This document shows, piece after piece, positions 42,324 through 51,735 of a stretch of 64,000 nt of DNA. Made by a program: the position numbers and the translations under genes. Origin of the DNA: Paenibacillus sp. JNUCC32 (GTDB lineage Bacteria > Bacillota > Bacilli > Paenibacillales > Paenibacillaceae). The DNA is taken from NCBI RefSeq assembly GCF_014863545.1, contig NZ_CP062260.1, forward strand, positions 5,791,501 through 5,855,500, written 5' to 3'. The notes under the pieces are model-generated. The model was not told the origin of the DNA and did not search any database. It was given only the letters and a program-made list of their open reading frames with translations. How positions within the stretch are numbered: the stretch's first letter is position 1; every line of letters begins with the position of its first letter.

Positions 42324-44741
42324 TTAGAATGCATCAATTTCAATAACTTGTGGCTTGTGATTTCGAGCAAAATCGCTCAGACCGTTGACGTTGATTTTGA
42401 ATTTACCACCAGGCGGGTTGGTCGATATTTTGGCAATACCTGAAGGCTGAAGAGTGATGTGAATGAGCTTTTGGCCGGTAATTGCCGAGATAAAGAAATC
42501 TTGTTGAGATAGCTGAATTAGATCGGTGAAATCTCCACTTGGTGAATGCGCGATATTCATTGATAATGGCGTTTGTAAATTATATATGTCATTATTAATA
42601 GCTTCGTCTATTCTTAAAGTGAAGAGCCCATTATAGGGATCATAGGTGGCTTGGGTTACCGTAGGAGCCGTTAGATCGAACTTTACGGGCAACTCCACCC
42701 GACCCGTCTCATTGTCGTTCTCAATCACTTTGAAAATGAGTGAAGTTTGTACTGATTCATCAGCTTTTGCAGTAGGCTTCACCGAAATTCCATAATGGGA
42801 TTCGTTGGTCAATTGCACAATGGTTGGATCGGTAGACTCGATCTCAATATGACCAATCACTTCACTACTCTGATAAATGTCGAATGCTAGCTGGGCGTCA
42901 TTGTATTGATATTGAATAGGTGCTTGATTTCCATTGCGCTGCACCTGAACCAAATTCTTAATGTTCCGCTTGGTGTATGTGTCACCCGGAGTATGAAAAA
43001 AATCATCGTCTGTTATTGTAACCAAGCTGTTTACAGAATGGATAGGGCTGTTCAGAATGAACACATCATCCTGTTGGGCAAGCGATATCGTTAACGGCTT
43101 AACCTGAAGGTTCCGGAAAACTCCCATAAAGGAAGACAGACTGTTATAACCTTCTGCGAGAGTCTGGGGTGTTGCATCCGGATTCTCAGCTGCGGATGAT
43201 GCGAGTTGAATCACCCCGTTAAGGCTTTCGACCGCCTCTTGCGGATATTTGCCCAACGTGTTTCCGATCTCGGCGCTCTCCATCAATGCATTGGCTTCCG
43301 CAATCAGATCGTCCAGCATTTCCTTTACGTTGTCCGGCAAATAGGTAACGGATGCGGGACCTACAACAGGAGAGATTTTTCCCGTGAGGCTGCGGACTGA
43401 AGCACCGGAATCAAGAGGGTTAAAAGCTGCTTTTACGGATCTCCCGAGCGGTAACGTCTCCGCAAGCACGATCTCCACTTTATTCTCTATGATGCGTACA
43501 TGTTCTATGGCCTTCGGGAATTTTAGAGTTCCATCCTCGGTATAAACGGAAAAGTCCTCAACCTTAGGAACAAACTGAGGATTCAGGTTCTCGTTATAGG
43601 CGAATACAAGGGTGCGCTGATCGGAAAAATAAAGGGTAGGCTGTTCCATCACCCGTGCCTGCAGCACGATCGTGGAGGTAGCCGCAGATACGTTGCCTGC
43701 AGAATCCACTGCATAGACTTTATAGTTGCCCAAGGCCAAATGGGTTGTTGTGATGGCGGTTTCCGCATTGGCGGAGGCTACGATTGCCTTGTTAGCGAGC
43801 TTCTCGGCCACCAACGATTCTAGTTGGGCTTTGGTAGTGGCTGTCTTTGAAGCGGGAACAAGATACACGATGCCTGATTCTGTGCTTTTAACGATAACGT
43901 GCAGATCAGCCATGACCGGAGAGGTTGAAACCATGGTCACCGTAGGTGGTGTCGTATCGGCTTGGCTGGGCGTGCCGGGATTGCTTGGAGCGGTAGAACC
44001 GCCGCCGCTAGAATTGTTATTGGTAGTAGGTGGTGCCACAGGCTTTTCAGTGGCTGGAGGAAGTGTTGGATTGCCTGGTTCCGGTGTCGTATCGGGAATT
44101 TGAGGGAGCTCGTCCTTGGCTTTTAGGAAGCGGCTTGCTACTAAGGCTACCGATTGCCTGTCCGCACTGCCGGCAGGATTAAACGAGCCGTCCGTTAGGC
44201 CATTGAGCAGCTTTAGTTCAACGGCTGCAGCAACGGCATCCTTCGCGTAGTTTGAGATTGAGGCTGCATCGCTGAAATTCAATTTACCCTGTTCGGCAGC
44301 CTTTCCGCTTGCATCTACGCCGAGAGCCCGGATGAATAGGACGGCCATATCCTGTCGTGATAGGTTCTCTCCTAAGCCAAATTCCCCATTGCCCTGGCCT
44401 TTGATTAGGCCGGCTTTGACTGCAGCCTCCACGAATTTGTAAGAATAATGAGTGGCCGGTATGTCGCTGAATGTTGGTGACGGAGGCGCTGATGTTACGT
44501 CCAGAGACAAAGCCTTGGCCAAGATAATGGCGAAGTCCTGCCTGTAAATCTTACCGGTAGGATCAAACGTGCCATTGCCTTTCCCATTGATGATTCCTTT
44601 GTCGACAAGCTCCAGGATGGCATCCTTTGCATAAGAATTGGAGATGTCCGTAAGCGATGTCGGAGCTGCGTGCGCAGGGAAGGCGCAAGCACTCAGCAAT
44701 GCTGCTGTGGTCATCACTTTTACGATTAATTTGTGTTTCAA
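42324..44741 (-). CDS. SLH-domain surface protein, 805 aa
   Basis: A signal peptide (MKHKLIVKVMTTAALLSACAFPAHAA) is followed by three N-terminal SLH domains (about 28-205: LTDISNSYAKDAILELVDKGIINGKGNGTFDP and two more). A Pro/Ser/Gly-rich linker (about 212-262) follows. The beta-rich remainder has an Ig-like TPPTVTMVSTSPV start, an AVDSAGNVS motif and a later FDLTAPTVTQATYDP domain. The SLH part should anchor the protein in the S-layer. The function of the rest is unknown. The start is TTG 44741, 6 bases after GGGGGA. An ATG in another frame at 44745 would give only 60 residues. The GNAT gene follows immediately. Confidence 0.92.
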   Translation of the reverse strand: MKHKLIVKVMTTAALLSACAFPAHAAPTSLTDISNSYAKDAILELVDKGIINGKGNGTFDPTGKIYRQDFAIILAKALSLDVTSAPPSPTFSDIPATHYSYKFVEAAVKAGLIKGQGNGEFGLGENLSRQDMAVLFIRALGVDASGKAAEQGKLNFSDAASISNYAKDAVAAAVELKLLNGLTDGSFNPAGSADRQSVALVASRFLKAKDELPQIPDTTPEPGNPTLPPATEKPVAPPTTNNNSSGGGSTAPSNPGTPSQADTTPPTVTMVSTSPVMADLHVIVKSTESGIVYLVPASKTATTKAQLESLVAEKLANKAIVASANAETAITTTHLALGNYKVYAVDSAGNVSAATSTIVLQARVMEQPTLYFSDQRTLVFAYNENLNPQFVPKVEDFSVYTEDGTLKFPKAIEHVRIIENKVEIVLAETLPLGRSVKAAFNPLDSGASVRSLTGKISPVVGPASVTYLPDNVKEMLDDLIAEANALMESAEIGNTLGKYPQEAVESLNGVIQLASSAAENPDATPQTLAEGYNSLSSFMGVFRNLQVKPLTISLAQQDDVFILNSPIHSVNSLVTITDDDFFHTPGDTYTKRNIKNLVQVQRNGNQAPIQYQYNDAQLAFDIYQSSEVIGHIEIESTDPTIVQLTNESHYGISVKPTAKADESVQTSLIFKVIENDNETGRVELPVKFDLTAPTVTQATYDPYNGLFTLRIDEAINNDIYNLQTPLSMNIAHSPSGDFTDLIQLSQQDFFISAITGQKLIHITLQPSGIAKISTNPPGGKFKINVNGLSDFARNHKPQVIEIDAF

Positions 44742-44999
44742 GCATGTTCCCCCTTGTTTTGATGTATACCGTAATCCGGCTCTTTCGCTGGATTCGTGAT
44801 TCTATAATATAGTTCCAGGTTCTGGGTTGGCAATCATTTTTTCCGGACTAAAGAACTAGTGAATATAATACAGAGAAACTGGGTCGATTCCTTTCTATAT
44901 TATGGCGGGTTATATGGAAATTTTCTTGTAGGAAGATTGTTTGAGACACGCTCGGCCCGGGTACTGGTACACGAGTGAACAATGAATCGAAAGGAGTGG

Positions 45000-45506
45000 A
45001 TGACCGTGGAAGTACATGTCAGATCATTTTTCGTGAATGACGATGGAGAGGTTCCCAACAATCCCGACCTGCCTGTCATTGTGTACAATGGGGTATTCGC
45101 GGATGACCCGAGCGGGTTGGAGGCAGCCTTTAACCGGCATCGCTGGAGCGGCAGCTGGTCAGGCGGCGTATACGATTACCATCATTATCACAGCAATACG
45201 CACGAAGTCCTTGGCGTGCGGTCCGGAAGCGCGACCGTCCTTGTGGGCGGGGATGCAGGGGAGCGGCTGGAGCTTGCTACAGGTGACGTGATCGTCCTGC
45301 CGGCGGGTACTGCACATATGAAGCTTACCAGTACGCCCGACTTCGAAGTGATTGGTGCCTATCCCGAAGGGAATACGCCGAACATGAGGGAGCGTAATCC
45401 GACGGATCGGGCCCAGGCGATCAACGAAATCCAAAGCGTGCCTGTACCGGAAACGGATCCTGTCTTTGGAGAGGAAGGGCCTCTGCTGCATAAGTGGGTG
45501 AAATAA
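45000..45506 (+). CDS. Cupin-domain protein, YjlB-like
   Basis: The 168-residue protein has a single cupin barrel: YDYHHYHSNTHEVLGVRSGSATVLVGGD (first motif) and LELATGDVIVLPAGTAHMKL (second motif), with the His cluster as metal ligands. Overall order and the closing GPLLHKWVK region match YjlB-type cupins. Role unknown. ATG 45000 follows AAAGGAG at short distance; GTG 45006 is the alternative, with better spacing. A terminator follows. Confidence 0.9.
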   Translation: MTVEVHVRSFFVNDDGEVPNNPDLPVIVYNGVFADDPSGLEAAFNRHRWSGSWSGGVYDYHHYHSNTHEVLGVRSGSATVLVGGDAGERLELATGDVIVLPAGTAHMKLTSTPDFEVIGAYPEGNTPNMRERNPTDRAQAINEIQSVPVPETDPVFGEEGPLLHKWVK

Positions 45507-45533
45507 CCTAAGCATGCGACATTATTAGAAACG

Positions 45534-45571
45534 AAAAGACTCCCGCCTGCCGCAAGCAGACGGGAGTCTTT
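45534..45571 (+). terminator. Intrinsic terminator
   Basis: AAAGACTCCCG and CGGGAGTCTTT form an 11-bp stem with extra TGC/GCA pairing in the loop. Confidence 0.85.
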
Positions 45572-45769
45572 CTGCGCGTTACAACAGCACCTTAGCCTCA
45601 TGCCGGTTCACGCACGACCTATAATGCTTCCTGCTCCACACTCTGCTCAAAGTCTTGTGCGGGTCAACCCTTTTTGGAAATTGTAATGCACCCGTGCCCA
45701 TGCTATGGTAAGGGATAGAAGGTCAAGTTGCAGTCAGTCTTCTCATTATTGCTACCGGAGGTGCAGTTT

Positions 45770-46786
45770 ATGAAAGCGTTGTTTATTGGAGGAACCGGAA
45801 CGATCAGCACGGCGATTACGAAGCAGCTGCTTGAACAAGGTTGCGAGTTATACTTGCTCAATCGAGGGAACCGAAACGACACGTTGCCCGAGGGCGCACA
45901 TATTTTGCAAGCCGATATTCATGACGAAGACCAAGTAACGAAACTAATTGAGCATCTCGATTTTGATGTTGTGGCCGACTTTATTGCATTCGAGCCCGCC
46001 CATCTGGAAAGGGATTACCGCCTGTTTGCAGGAAAAACCAAACAGTTCATCTTTATCAGCTCGGCCTCAGCCTATCAAACGCCCCTATCCGATTATCGCA
46101 TTACGGAAGGGACGCCTTTATCCAATCCATACTGGGCGTATTCCCGAAACAAAATAGCCTGTGAGGATTATCTGATGAAGCAGTATCGGGAGCATGGCTT
46201 CCCGGTGACTATTGTAAGGCCAAGCCATACGTACGATGAGCGGTCCATTCCGCTCGGCGTGCACGGCAGCCAGGGAAGCTGGCAGGTCGTAAAGCGCATG
46301 CTGGAGAATAAACCGGTCCTTATTCATGGAGACGGGACGTCGCTGTGGACCCTGACGCATAACCGCGATTTTGCTAAAGGCTTCATCGGCCTGATGGGCA
46401 ATATCCATGCCATCGGGGAGTCGGTGCATATTACCTCTGACGAGTCGCTTACCTGGAATCAAATTTATGAAATCATTGCGGATGCCCTTGGCGTACAGCT
46501 GAATGCGGTGCATGTCTCTTCCGAGTTCCTGGATGCTACCAGCACGCAGGATTTCCGCGGGTCGTTACTGGGAGACAAAGCGAATACGGTGGTGTTCGAT
46601 AACAGCAAGCTGAAGCGGCTGGTCCCTGAATTCGTGGCAACCATCCGTGCCGATCAAGGGATCAAGCAGACCGTGGACTATATATTAGCCCACCCGGAAC
46701 ATCAGCGGGAGGACGCAGAGTTTGATGCGTGGTGCGATAAGGTCATCTCCGCGCTGGAGAAGGCCAAGTCGATCATTACGGGGTAA
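45770..46786 (+). CDS. NAD-dependent epimerase/dehydratase-like protein
   Basis: The 338-residue extended-SDR protein starts MKALFIGGTGTISTAITKQL (Rossmann turn) with FISSASAYQTP as the catalytic Ser region. Where the usual YxxxK is expected it has YSRNKIACEDY, i.e. Tyr-Ser-Arg-Asn-Lys. IVRPSHTYDERSIP is a typical substrate loop. GGAGGTG precedes ATG 45770; the longer frame from 45728 has no ribosome-binding site. The sugar or other substrate is unknown. Confidence 0.9.
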   Translation: MKALFIGGTGTISTAITKQLLEQGCELYLLNRGNRNDTLPEGAHILQADIHDEDQVTKLIEHLDFDVVADFIAFEPAHLERDYRLFAGKTKQFIFISSASAYQTPLSDYRITEGTPLSNPYWAYSRNKIACEDYLMKQYREHGFPVTIVRPSHTYDERSIPLGVHGSQGSWQVVKRMLENKPVLIHGDGTSLWTLTHNRDFAKGFIGLMGNIHAIGESVHITSDESLTWNQIYEIIADALGVQLNAVHVSSEFLDATSTQDFRGSLLGDKANTVVFDNSKLKRLVPEFVATIRADQGIKQTVDYILAHPEHQREDAEFDAWCDKVISALEKAKSIITG

Positions 46787-46876
46787 GGCTTAATCTTTCA
46801 GGGGCGGAAGTATATAGCGGACATCTGTTTCGAATATAGGGTATAGTTATTGTAAAACGAATGGAGAAACGAAACG

Positions 46877-47218
46877 ATGTCTACTTTGCCGAATTGCCCG
46901 AAATGTAATTCAGAATATACGTATGAGGATGGGAACCTCCTGATTTGCCCCGAATGCGCTCATGAATGGACCCCGGGGTCCCAAGCAGAGCATGAGGAAG
47001 ATGCGAGGGTCATTAAAGACGCGAACGGAAATGTATTGGCCGACGGCGATTCCGTAACGGTAATCAAAGATCTTAAAGTAAAAGGCAGCTCATCCGTATT
47101 AAAAATAGGCACGAAAGTGAAAAATATACGTTTGGTCGACGGCGACCACGATATCGATTGCAAGATCGAAGGATTCGGGGCCATGAAATTGAAATCGGAA
47201 TTCGTTAAAAAGAGTTAA
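46877..47218 (+). CDS. yjdM: YjdM (PhnA) family zinc-ribbon protein
   Basis: The 113-residue protein has an N-terminal zinc ribbon CPKC...CPEC ([26 protein letters not shown]). The PhnA/YjdM core follows: [52 protein letters not shown]. The family was once tied to phosphonate use by name, but its role is unclear. Length is typical. GGAG lies upstream of ATG 46877. Terminator follows. Confidence 0.95.
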   Translation: MSTLPNCPKCNSEYTYEDGNLLICPECAHEWTPGSQAEHEEDARVIKDANGNVLADGDSVTVIKDLKVKGSSSVLKIGTKVKNIRLVDGDHDIDCKIEGFGAMKLKSEFVKKS

Positions 47219-47254
47219 GATGTGTTAGCACGGTTCCATCATGAATAGCAGCAG

Positions 47255-47284
47255 CAAAAACCCTCCATCAAGGAGGGTTTTTCT
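47255..47284 (+). terminator. Intrinsic terminator
   Basis: AAAACCCTCC and GGAGGGTTTT form the stem around ATCAA, then TTC. Confidence 0.92.
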
Positions 47285-47418
47285 CGTCTAACCAGGGTTT
47301 TTGCAGCCTATTGCGGCAACAAATGAGGAGCAGTCTTGTGATGGCCTTATGGTACAATGACAGGATGGGCTTGCTTCGTATAGGAGCTCCCCGAATAGGT
47401 GAAGAAAGCAGGTGCAGC

Positions 47419-48132
47419 GTGGATATCATACTATTTGCGGTTATCATATTCGTGGCGTCGATTCTCCAGACCAGTACCGGTTTTGGGTTCTCCATCCTGG
47501 CTACGCCGTTTCTGCTGTTGTTGTTCCGGCCCGCCGAGGCCATCCAGATTAATCTGATTCTATCGCTTGTCATATCGGCTGCCCTGATTGCCAAAATCCG
47601 CAAGGACATCGACTACGGCATCCTTAAACGATTGGTGATCGGAAGCGCGGCAGGTCTCCCTCTGGGCATCGTTATTTTTTCGCTCATCGATATCGGCTAT
47701 CTGAAGCGGGGCGTCAGTCTGATCATATTGGCCCTGACCGTCATGCTGATGCTGAAGTTTAGAATAAACCAAAGCCGCGGCAGGGACTTGGCGGTGGGAG
47801 GACTCTCAGGCTCTCTAACGACGAGCATCGGCATGCCGGGTCCGCCCCTGCTGTTATATTTTTCGGGCACCGATACGCAAAAGGCCAAACTGAGAGGGAC
47901 GACCCTGGCCTTCTATTTGTTCATCTACTCCCTGAGTTTGATCATTCAGGTGATCGTGGCGGGAACGTCCAAGACAGTCTGGGTATCGAGCGGAATCGCG
48001 CTGCCGCTGGTATTCATCGGGCTGTTTATCGGACAACGCTTATTCAACGTTATCAACCAGCGCGTGTTTCAGATCTTTACCTATATCATTTTGATCTTTA
48101 CCGGTGTGTACATGCTGATCGAAAGCTTGTAG
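47419..48132 (+). CDS. TSUP (TauE/SafE) family membrane transporter
   Basis: The 237-residue protein has about seven helices and both TSUP signatures: SILQTSTGFGFSILATPFLLLLF near the start and GSLTTSIGMPGPPLLLYFSGTD in the second half. TSUP proteins export or import sulfite, sulfoacetate or related organosulfur anions. GTG 47419 (AGGTG four bases before) is preferred because the first helix begins there; ATG 47341 or 47365 would add a non-membrane leader. Convergent with the GH8-like gene. Confidence 0.88.
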   Translation: MDIILFAVIIFVASILQTSTGFGFSILATPFLLLLFRPAEAIQINLILSLVISAALIAKIRKDIDYGILKRLVIGSAAGLPLGIVIFSLIDIGYLKRGVSLIILALTVMLMLKFRINQSRGRDLAVGGLSGSLTTSIGMPGPPLLLYFSGTDTQKAKLRGTTLAFYLFIYSLSLIIQVIVAGTSKTVWVSSGIALPLVFIGLFIGQRLFNVINQRVFQIFTYIILIFTGVYMLIESL

Positions 48133-48158
48133 TCATGCCAAAGAAGATGGCAGGATCA

Positions 48159-49265
48159 TCATTTGGACTGCTCGAACAGCGTCTCGGCCAGCAAGGGAAA
48201 CAGGTTATCAAAAGCATGCGTATTCCCGTCAAACACGTATCCTCCCGGATAAGCGGGATCCTGATCCCGGAATTGGAGCATGCGTTCATGCAGCTGCTGC
48301 GCCCATGGGAGGTCATTGGTTTGCAGCGCCAGAATGATGGCCAGACCGTAAACGGCAGGCGACTCGTAATCCGCGTCCGGTTTGCGGCTTTCACGGGTGT
48401 AGCGGCCTGCCAGCCGCTGATGCTGGCGGAATTCTCCCTTCAGGAACGCTATAAGATCTGTCGGCGGATGATTCATCTCGGCGAGATGGACGCCAACGAT
48501 CAATTGGTCGATCAGATTGACCGATGCGTCGTACTCATATTGGCCGGAGCCGATGTGATAGGTTTTGGGATAGAAAACGCCGTCCGAAGGCATATGAGCG
48601 AGCAGGTTTTGATATCGTTCATAATCCTGGGAGGGTAGGATTCCGTTATTATGCATTTCGCGCAGTGCCGATAAGTCAACGTAGACCAGGCTTAACGCGG
48701 CGGCGGATTCATTCCGTGCAAAATCATGATAATCGACGAGGTAACCTTCGGTTTGAATCGCAAGGAGTGCAGACCCGATCCTTTTTGCCAATTGAAGGTA
48801 TTCTTCCTCGCCCCAGCGATTGAACGCCTTCAGCAGGGCATCGAGGATTCGCAGATCATCGCCCAGCGCATTGGTTGTGACCTCGGATTGACCGTCCGGC
48901 CTGAGCTTCCATTGGATATAGGGCTCTTGCTCCTGATTAAGAAAATAGGTGGTAAGAAGCTGGACGCTGTCGTCGAACCGGGCTCGATTGCCGAATATCA
49001 CGGCAGTCCGCATCCAAAGCCCGAGCGACTCGGATAACGCTTCCCGGCCGGCAACGATGTCCGGATTCACGGAAGCAGCGGGTTTAAGATAGGTGGCAAT
49101 GGTACCGTTATCGTTTGTCATATGCTCTTCAATGAACGCTGCGGTCACGTCAGGATTCTCCTTGTTCTTGTTGATCCAGCAGGCTATGAGGACGATGCCG
49201 GCAAGGGCAAGAACGACGATGATCGCAAGAATGGCTTTCTTGCGCGTTGAAATCCGGTTTGTCAT
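48159..49265 (-). CDS. GH8-like lipoprotein (YdaJ-like)
   Basis: The 368-residue protein starts with a basic region and hydrophobic helix ending LIAC, a lipobox with C29. The rest has the (alpha/alpha)6-barrel pattern of GH8. A candidate catalytic Glu (E79) sits in ALSESLGLWMRTAVI. NALGDDLRILDALL takes the place of the usual DGDLDIAYALL, and WGEEEYLQLAKRI follows. Bacillus YdaJ, a lipoprotein in the ydaJKLMN exopolysaccharide operon, is a remembered relative. GAGGTGA precedes ATG 49265. It lies about 14 kb from the GT2 operon, so joint action with it is speculative. Confidence 0.75.
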   Translation of the reverse strand: MTNRISTRKKAILAIIVVLALAGIVLIACWINKNKENPDVTAAFIEEHMTNDNGTIATYLKPAASVNPDIVAGREALSESLGLWMRTAVIFGNRARFDDSVQLLTTYFLNQEQEPYIQWKLRPDGQSEVTTNALGDDLRILDALLKAFNRWGEEEYLQLAKRIGSALLAIQTEGYLVDYHDFARNESAAALSLVYVDLSALREMHNNGILPSQDYERYQNLLAHMPSDGVFYPKTYHIGSGQYEYDASVNLIDQLIVGVHLAEMNHPPTDLIAFLKGEFRQHQRLAGRYTRESRKPDADYESPAVYGLAIILALQTNDLPWAQQLHERMLQFRDQDPAYPGGYVFDGNTHAFDNLFPLLAETLFEQSK

Positions 49266-49372
49266 AGGTTCACCTCGACCATACTATTTCGATATTCAAC
49301 AGGTTAAAGCCTTCAAGGAAGACTGGGCGGCGGTGAACATAGCCCCCGGCTGTAGGAACGGGTATACTTCAC

Positions 49373-49427
49373 TAAAAAAGGCTGTACCTGATGTTGGAAG
49401 CTCCAAATCATCAAAGGTACAGCCTTT
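49373..49427 (-). terminator. Minus-strand terminator after the deacetylase gene
   Basis: AAAGGCTGTACCT and AGGTACAGCCTTT form a 13-bp stem; on the minus strand a T-run follows. Confidence 0.85.
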
Positions 49428-49447
49428 CTTGCATAAGCGTATAGCGA

Positions 49448-50728
49448 TTATTGCAGACTGACGATGGTTAGTCCTTGATCCTGCAGGCTCTTAATGATCT
49501 TCGGTAACGCATCCACGACCGCCTGGGATTCATGCAGGAGAATAATGGAGCCGGAAGCTTCGATGTGCTGGACATAATCCAGGATTTTATCCTCGTCGCG
49601 AGTCAGCCAATCCTCGGGATCCCGGTTCCAGAGCACCACTTTATTGCCTTGCTGGCGGCTTAACGCCTCGGTCCTGTCATCAAAGGCACCGTAAGGCGGA
49701 CGGAAGAGCACCAGCTTCTCATCGGTAATATGCTCAATGAGATCGGCTGCGCGGGTCAGTTCCGCCTTTTGTTCTTCATAAGTAAGGTTTGGCATCTGGC
49801 TATGGGTCATCGAATGGCTGCCGACGGAGTACCCGTTGGCATGGATGGCCTTGACGTAGTCCGGATGTTTTTTCACATTGGTGCCGACAAAGAAGAACGT
49901 CCCGCCAACCCCGTGTTTCTTCAAGACGTTCATGATATCCATGGAGTGCTTGGATGGCCCGTCATCGAACGTAAGGGCGACATACCCTTTGGGGATGCTG
50001 TAGGAGATGAAATCCTTAAGCTCCAGCTGTGGAACGGCAGCCGAAGTCTTGATCTCCTTCCTCGGTTTGCTATCCGCTTCCTTCTCCACGGAAGCGGCTA
50101 CAGGTTTGGCAATCATCGCATTCCGGTTCTCGGCAAGCAATTGGATGACCGTTTCGACCTCTGCTGCGGCGGTTATAGCAGCTTCATGCCGGATGTCACT
50201 CGGATACGAGTAATTAAATGAACTTAGCAATACCACAAAAATCAAGCTCATCAAGGTTGCGCTTGCCAGCTTAAGCGGAAGACGATGCGGCTTCCTTGCG
50301 GAGCGCGTGGTGTTTCGATTTCCATCGGTCTGCACCTCTTCGGCCGGACCCGGTTCGGATGGAGGCGCGGACAGGAAGGACAGGGTAGATACATCGTCCA
50401 AATGCCGGATAGCCTTGATCGCCTCTAATTCGTTCCTGAAGTGAACGGAGCAAGCAAATGAAAGTCGCTCGCCGTGGTCACGATATGTACGCGTAATGGA
50501 GCCTATGTATTGCTGTTGGATGGCATCCCATGTTGTATGTAAAGATAATCGGTATTTGTGAACCCCGTTAAATTCCGACACGGTCGCTATATTCGCTATG
50601 GTTTCATGATCGGTTAACCACAACAGCTCCGCCGATTCCGAGAAGGATAGCTTGATTCGCAGAGCGAAAGCCTCGGTATCCGTCTCGATCGCCAGCAGCT
50701 CAATGACTTTTCCATAGGAGTCAGACAT
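49448..50728 (-). CDS. Membrane polysaccharide deacetylase with a cytosolic N-terminal domain
   Basis: The 426-residue protein has about 150 residues of predicted cytosolic domain, one transmembrane helix (about 155-170), a linker, then a NodB deacetylase domain. The NodB motifs are TFDDGP (253-258), H305 and H309 in SHSMTHSQM, RPPYG, the DPEDW loop and LLHES, where most relatives have LLHD. It should remove acetyl groups from peptidoglycan or GlcNAc polymer outside the cell. The N-domain is unrecognised (KVIELLAIETDTEAFALRIKL...). It might regulate the enzyme or dock to a cytosolic partner. AAAGGAGG lies 6 bases before ATG 50728. The coiled-coil gene is upstream by 41 bases. Confidence 0.92.
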   Translation of the reverse strand: MSDSYGKVIELLAIETDTEAFALRIKLSFSESAELLWLTDHETIANIATVSEFNGVHKYRLSLHTTWDAIQQQYIGSITRTYRDHGERLSFACSVHFRNELEAIKAIRHLDDVSTLSFLSAPPSEPGPAEEVQTDGNRNTTRSARKPHRLPLKLASATLMSLIFVVLLSSFNYSYPSDIRHEAAITAAAEVETVIQLLAENRNAMIAKPVAASVEKEADSKPRKEIKTSAAVPQLELKDFISYSIPKGYVALTFDDGPSKHSMDIMNVLKKHGVGGTFFFVGTNVKKHPDYVKAIHANGYSVGSHSMTHSQMPNLTYEEQKAELTRAADLIEHITDEKLVLFRPPYGAFDDRTEALSRQQGNKVVLWNRDPEDWLTRDEDKILDYVQHIEASGSIILLHESQAVVDALPKIIKSLQDQGLTIVSLQ

Positions 50729-50769
50729 GACGGCCCTCCTTTCTCTAGATGTTCATGCAGTGATTATGC

Positions 50770-51510
50770 TTATTCCGATGGTGTGTTGGGAGCCGATGTT
50801 TTTGGCGAGAAGGAGAAGGACATCTTCTCGGTAAAATCATTGATGGTCTGCATCAATTTGGCTTTATCGTCCAGAATGTTCTGGTACTGCTCCGCATACT
50901 TCTGGTTTGCAATCTCCAACTCGCGCACCTTCTCTTCAAGCGCGTTGATCTTGAGCATGCTCTGATATTGGGTGTTGTTAGACTCTTCGTAGAGCTTGTT
51001 GTACTTGGCGGTTTCGGTCTCCAGCTGGTTGGAGAGCTTCTCGTACGCCAGGTTCGATGTCAGCTGGTATTCCTTGTAATCCTCCAACAGCTGGTCGTAA
51101 CTCATCTGTTTGTTGGTCAGCACGTTCTCGAGCTCGCGGATTTCCTTGTTCTTCTCCTGGACCAGCTGATCGCGCTTGATCTGTTCGTGCTTATACCGGT
51201 TGATCGTTTCGTTGGCGGTAAATAGCTGATCCTCCAGGCCCTTGTTCTTATAAGACAGCAATTGCCGCTCCTTCAGCATGTTCTCGATCGAAACGATGAC
51301 GTCGAGGCCGATTTTGTCCTGGTTGTCCTTGGAGAAAAGATGCTTGCTGCTCTCCGCGGCGGGCAGTTCAGGCTCCGCGGAATATGCCGGCTCTTCTTCG
51401 ACGGTTACGGCAATTTCCTGGTGTTCGGCACTGTTCTTCTCGGGTTGGTTCTGGTTCGAGCGGGCATTCTTAAACCAGGCCATTCCCTTTTTTTCTGTTT
51501 CCCTGGCCAA
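50770..51510 (-). CDS. Coiled-coil protein of unknown function
   Basis: The 246-residue protein has a short basic start (MARETEKKGMAWFKNARSN), an acidic low-complexity stretch (about 25-65) and a long coiled coil (about 75-225), ending in a Ser/Pro tail. TTG 51510 is the start: AGGAGT stands 7 bases ahead, and the frame to 51708 has no ribosome-binding site. It is cytosolic. Because it lies 41 bases before the deacetylase with the unknown cytosolic N-domain, the two may interact or be co-regulated. I know of no clear family; DivIVA-like or cell-shape scaffolds are possible. Confidence 0.75.
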   Translation of the reverse strand: MARETEKKGMAWFKNARSNQNQPEKNSAEHQEIAVTVEEEPAYSAEPELPAAESSKHLFSKDNQDKIGLDVIVSIENMLKERQLLSYKNKGLEDQLFTANETINRYKHEQIKRDQLVQEKNKEIRELENVLTNKQMSYDQLLEDYKEYQLTSNLAYEKLSNQLETETAKYNKLYEESNNTQYQSMLKINALEEKVRELEIANQKYAEQYQNILDDKAKLMQTINDFTEKMSFSFSPKTSAPNTPSE

Positions 51511-51624
51511 AATATCAACTCCTATATATTTCAATGAATACAGCATGAATTTAGGATAAAAGACCCTATTAATAGTCATCGGTAAAAACACCCTAAAAAC
51601 TTTGCCCTTTGACCCTATGAAAAT

Positions 51625-51658
51625 AAAAAAAAGCCCCGCAAGCGAGAGGGGGCTTTTT
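51625..51658. terminator. Bidirectional terminator
   Basis: AAAAAGCCCC and GGGGCTTTTT form a 10-bp stem. On the minus strand it is followed by a longer T-run and ends the GDPD gene. Confidence 0.85.
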
Positions 51659-51735
51659 AGAGGGCAGATCTTCCGGTTTATGCGGCCTTTCGACCCGCCT
51701 ATATTCATGAATTGAAACGAACGCGATGCTTCGAC

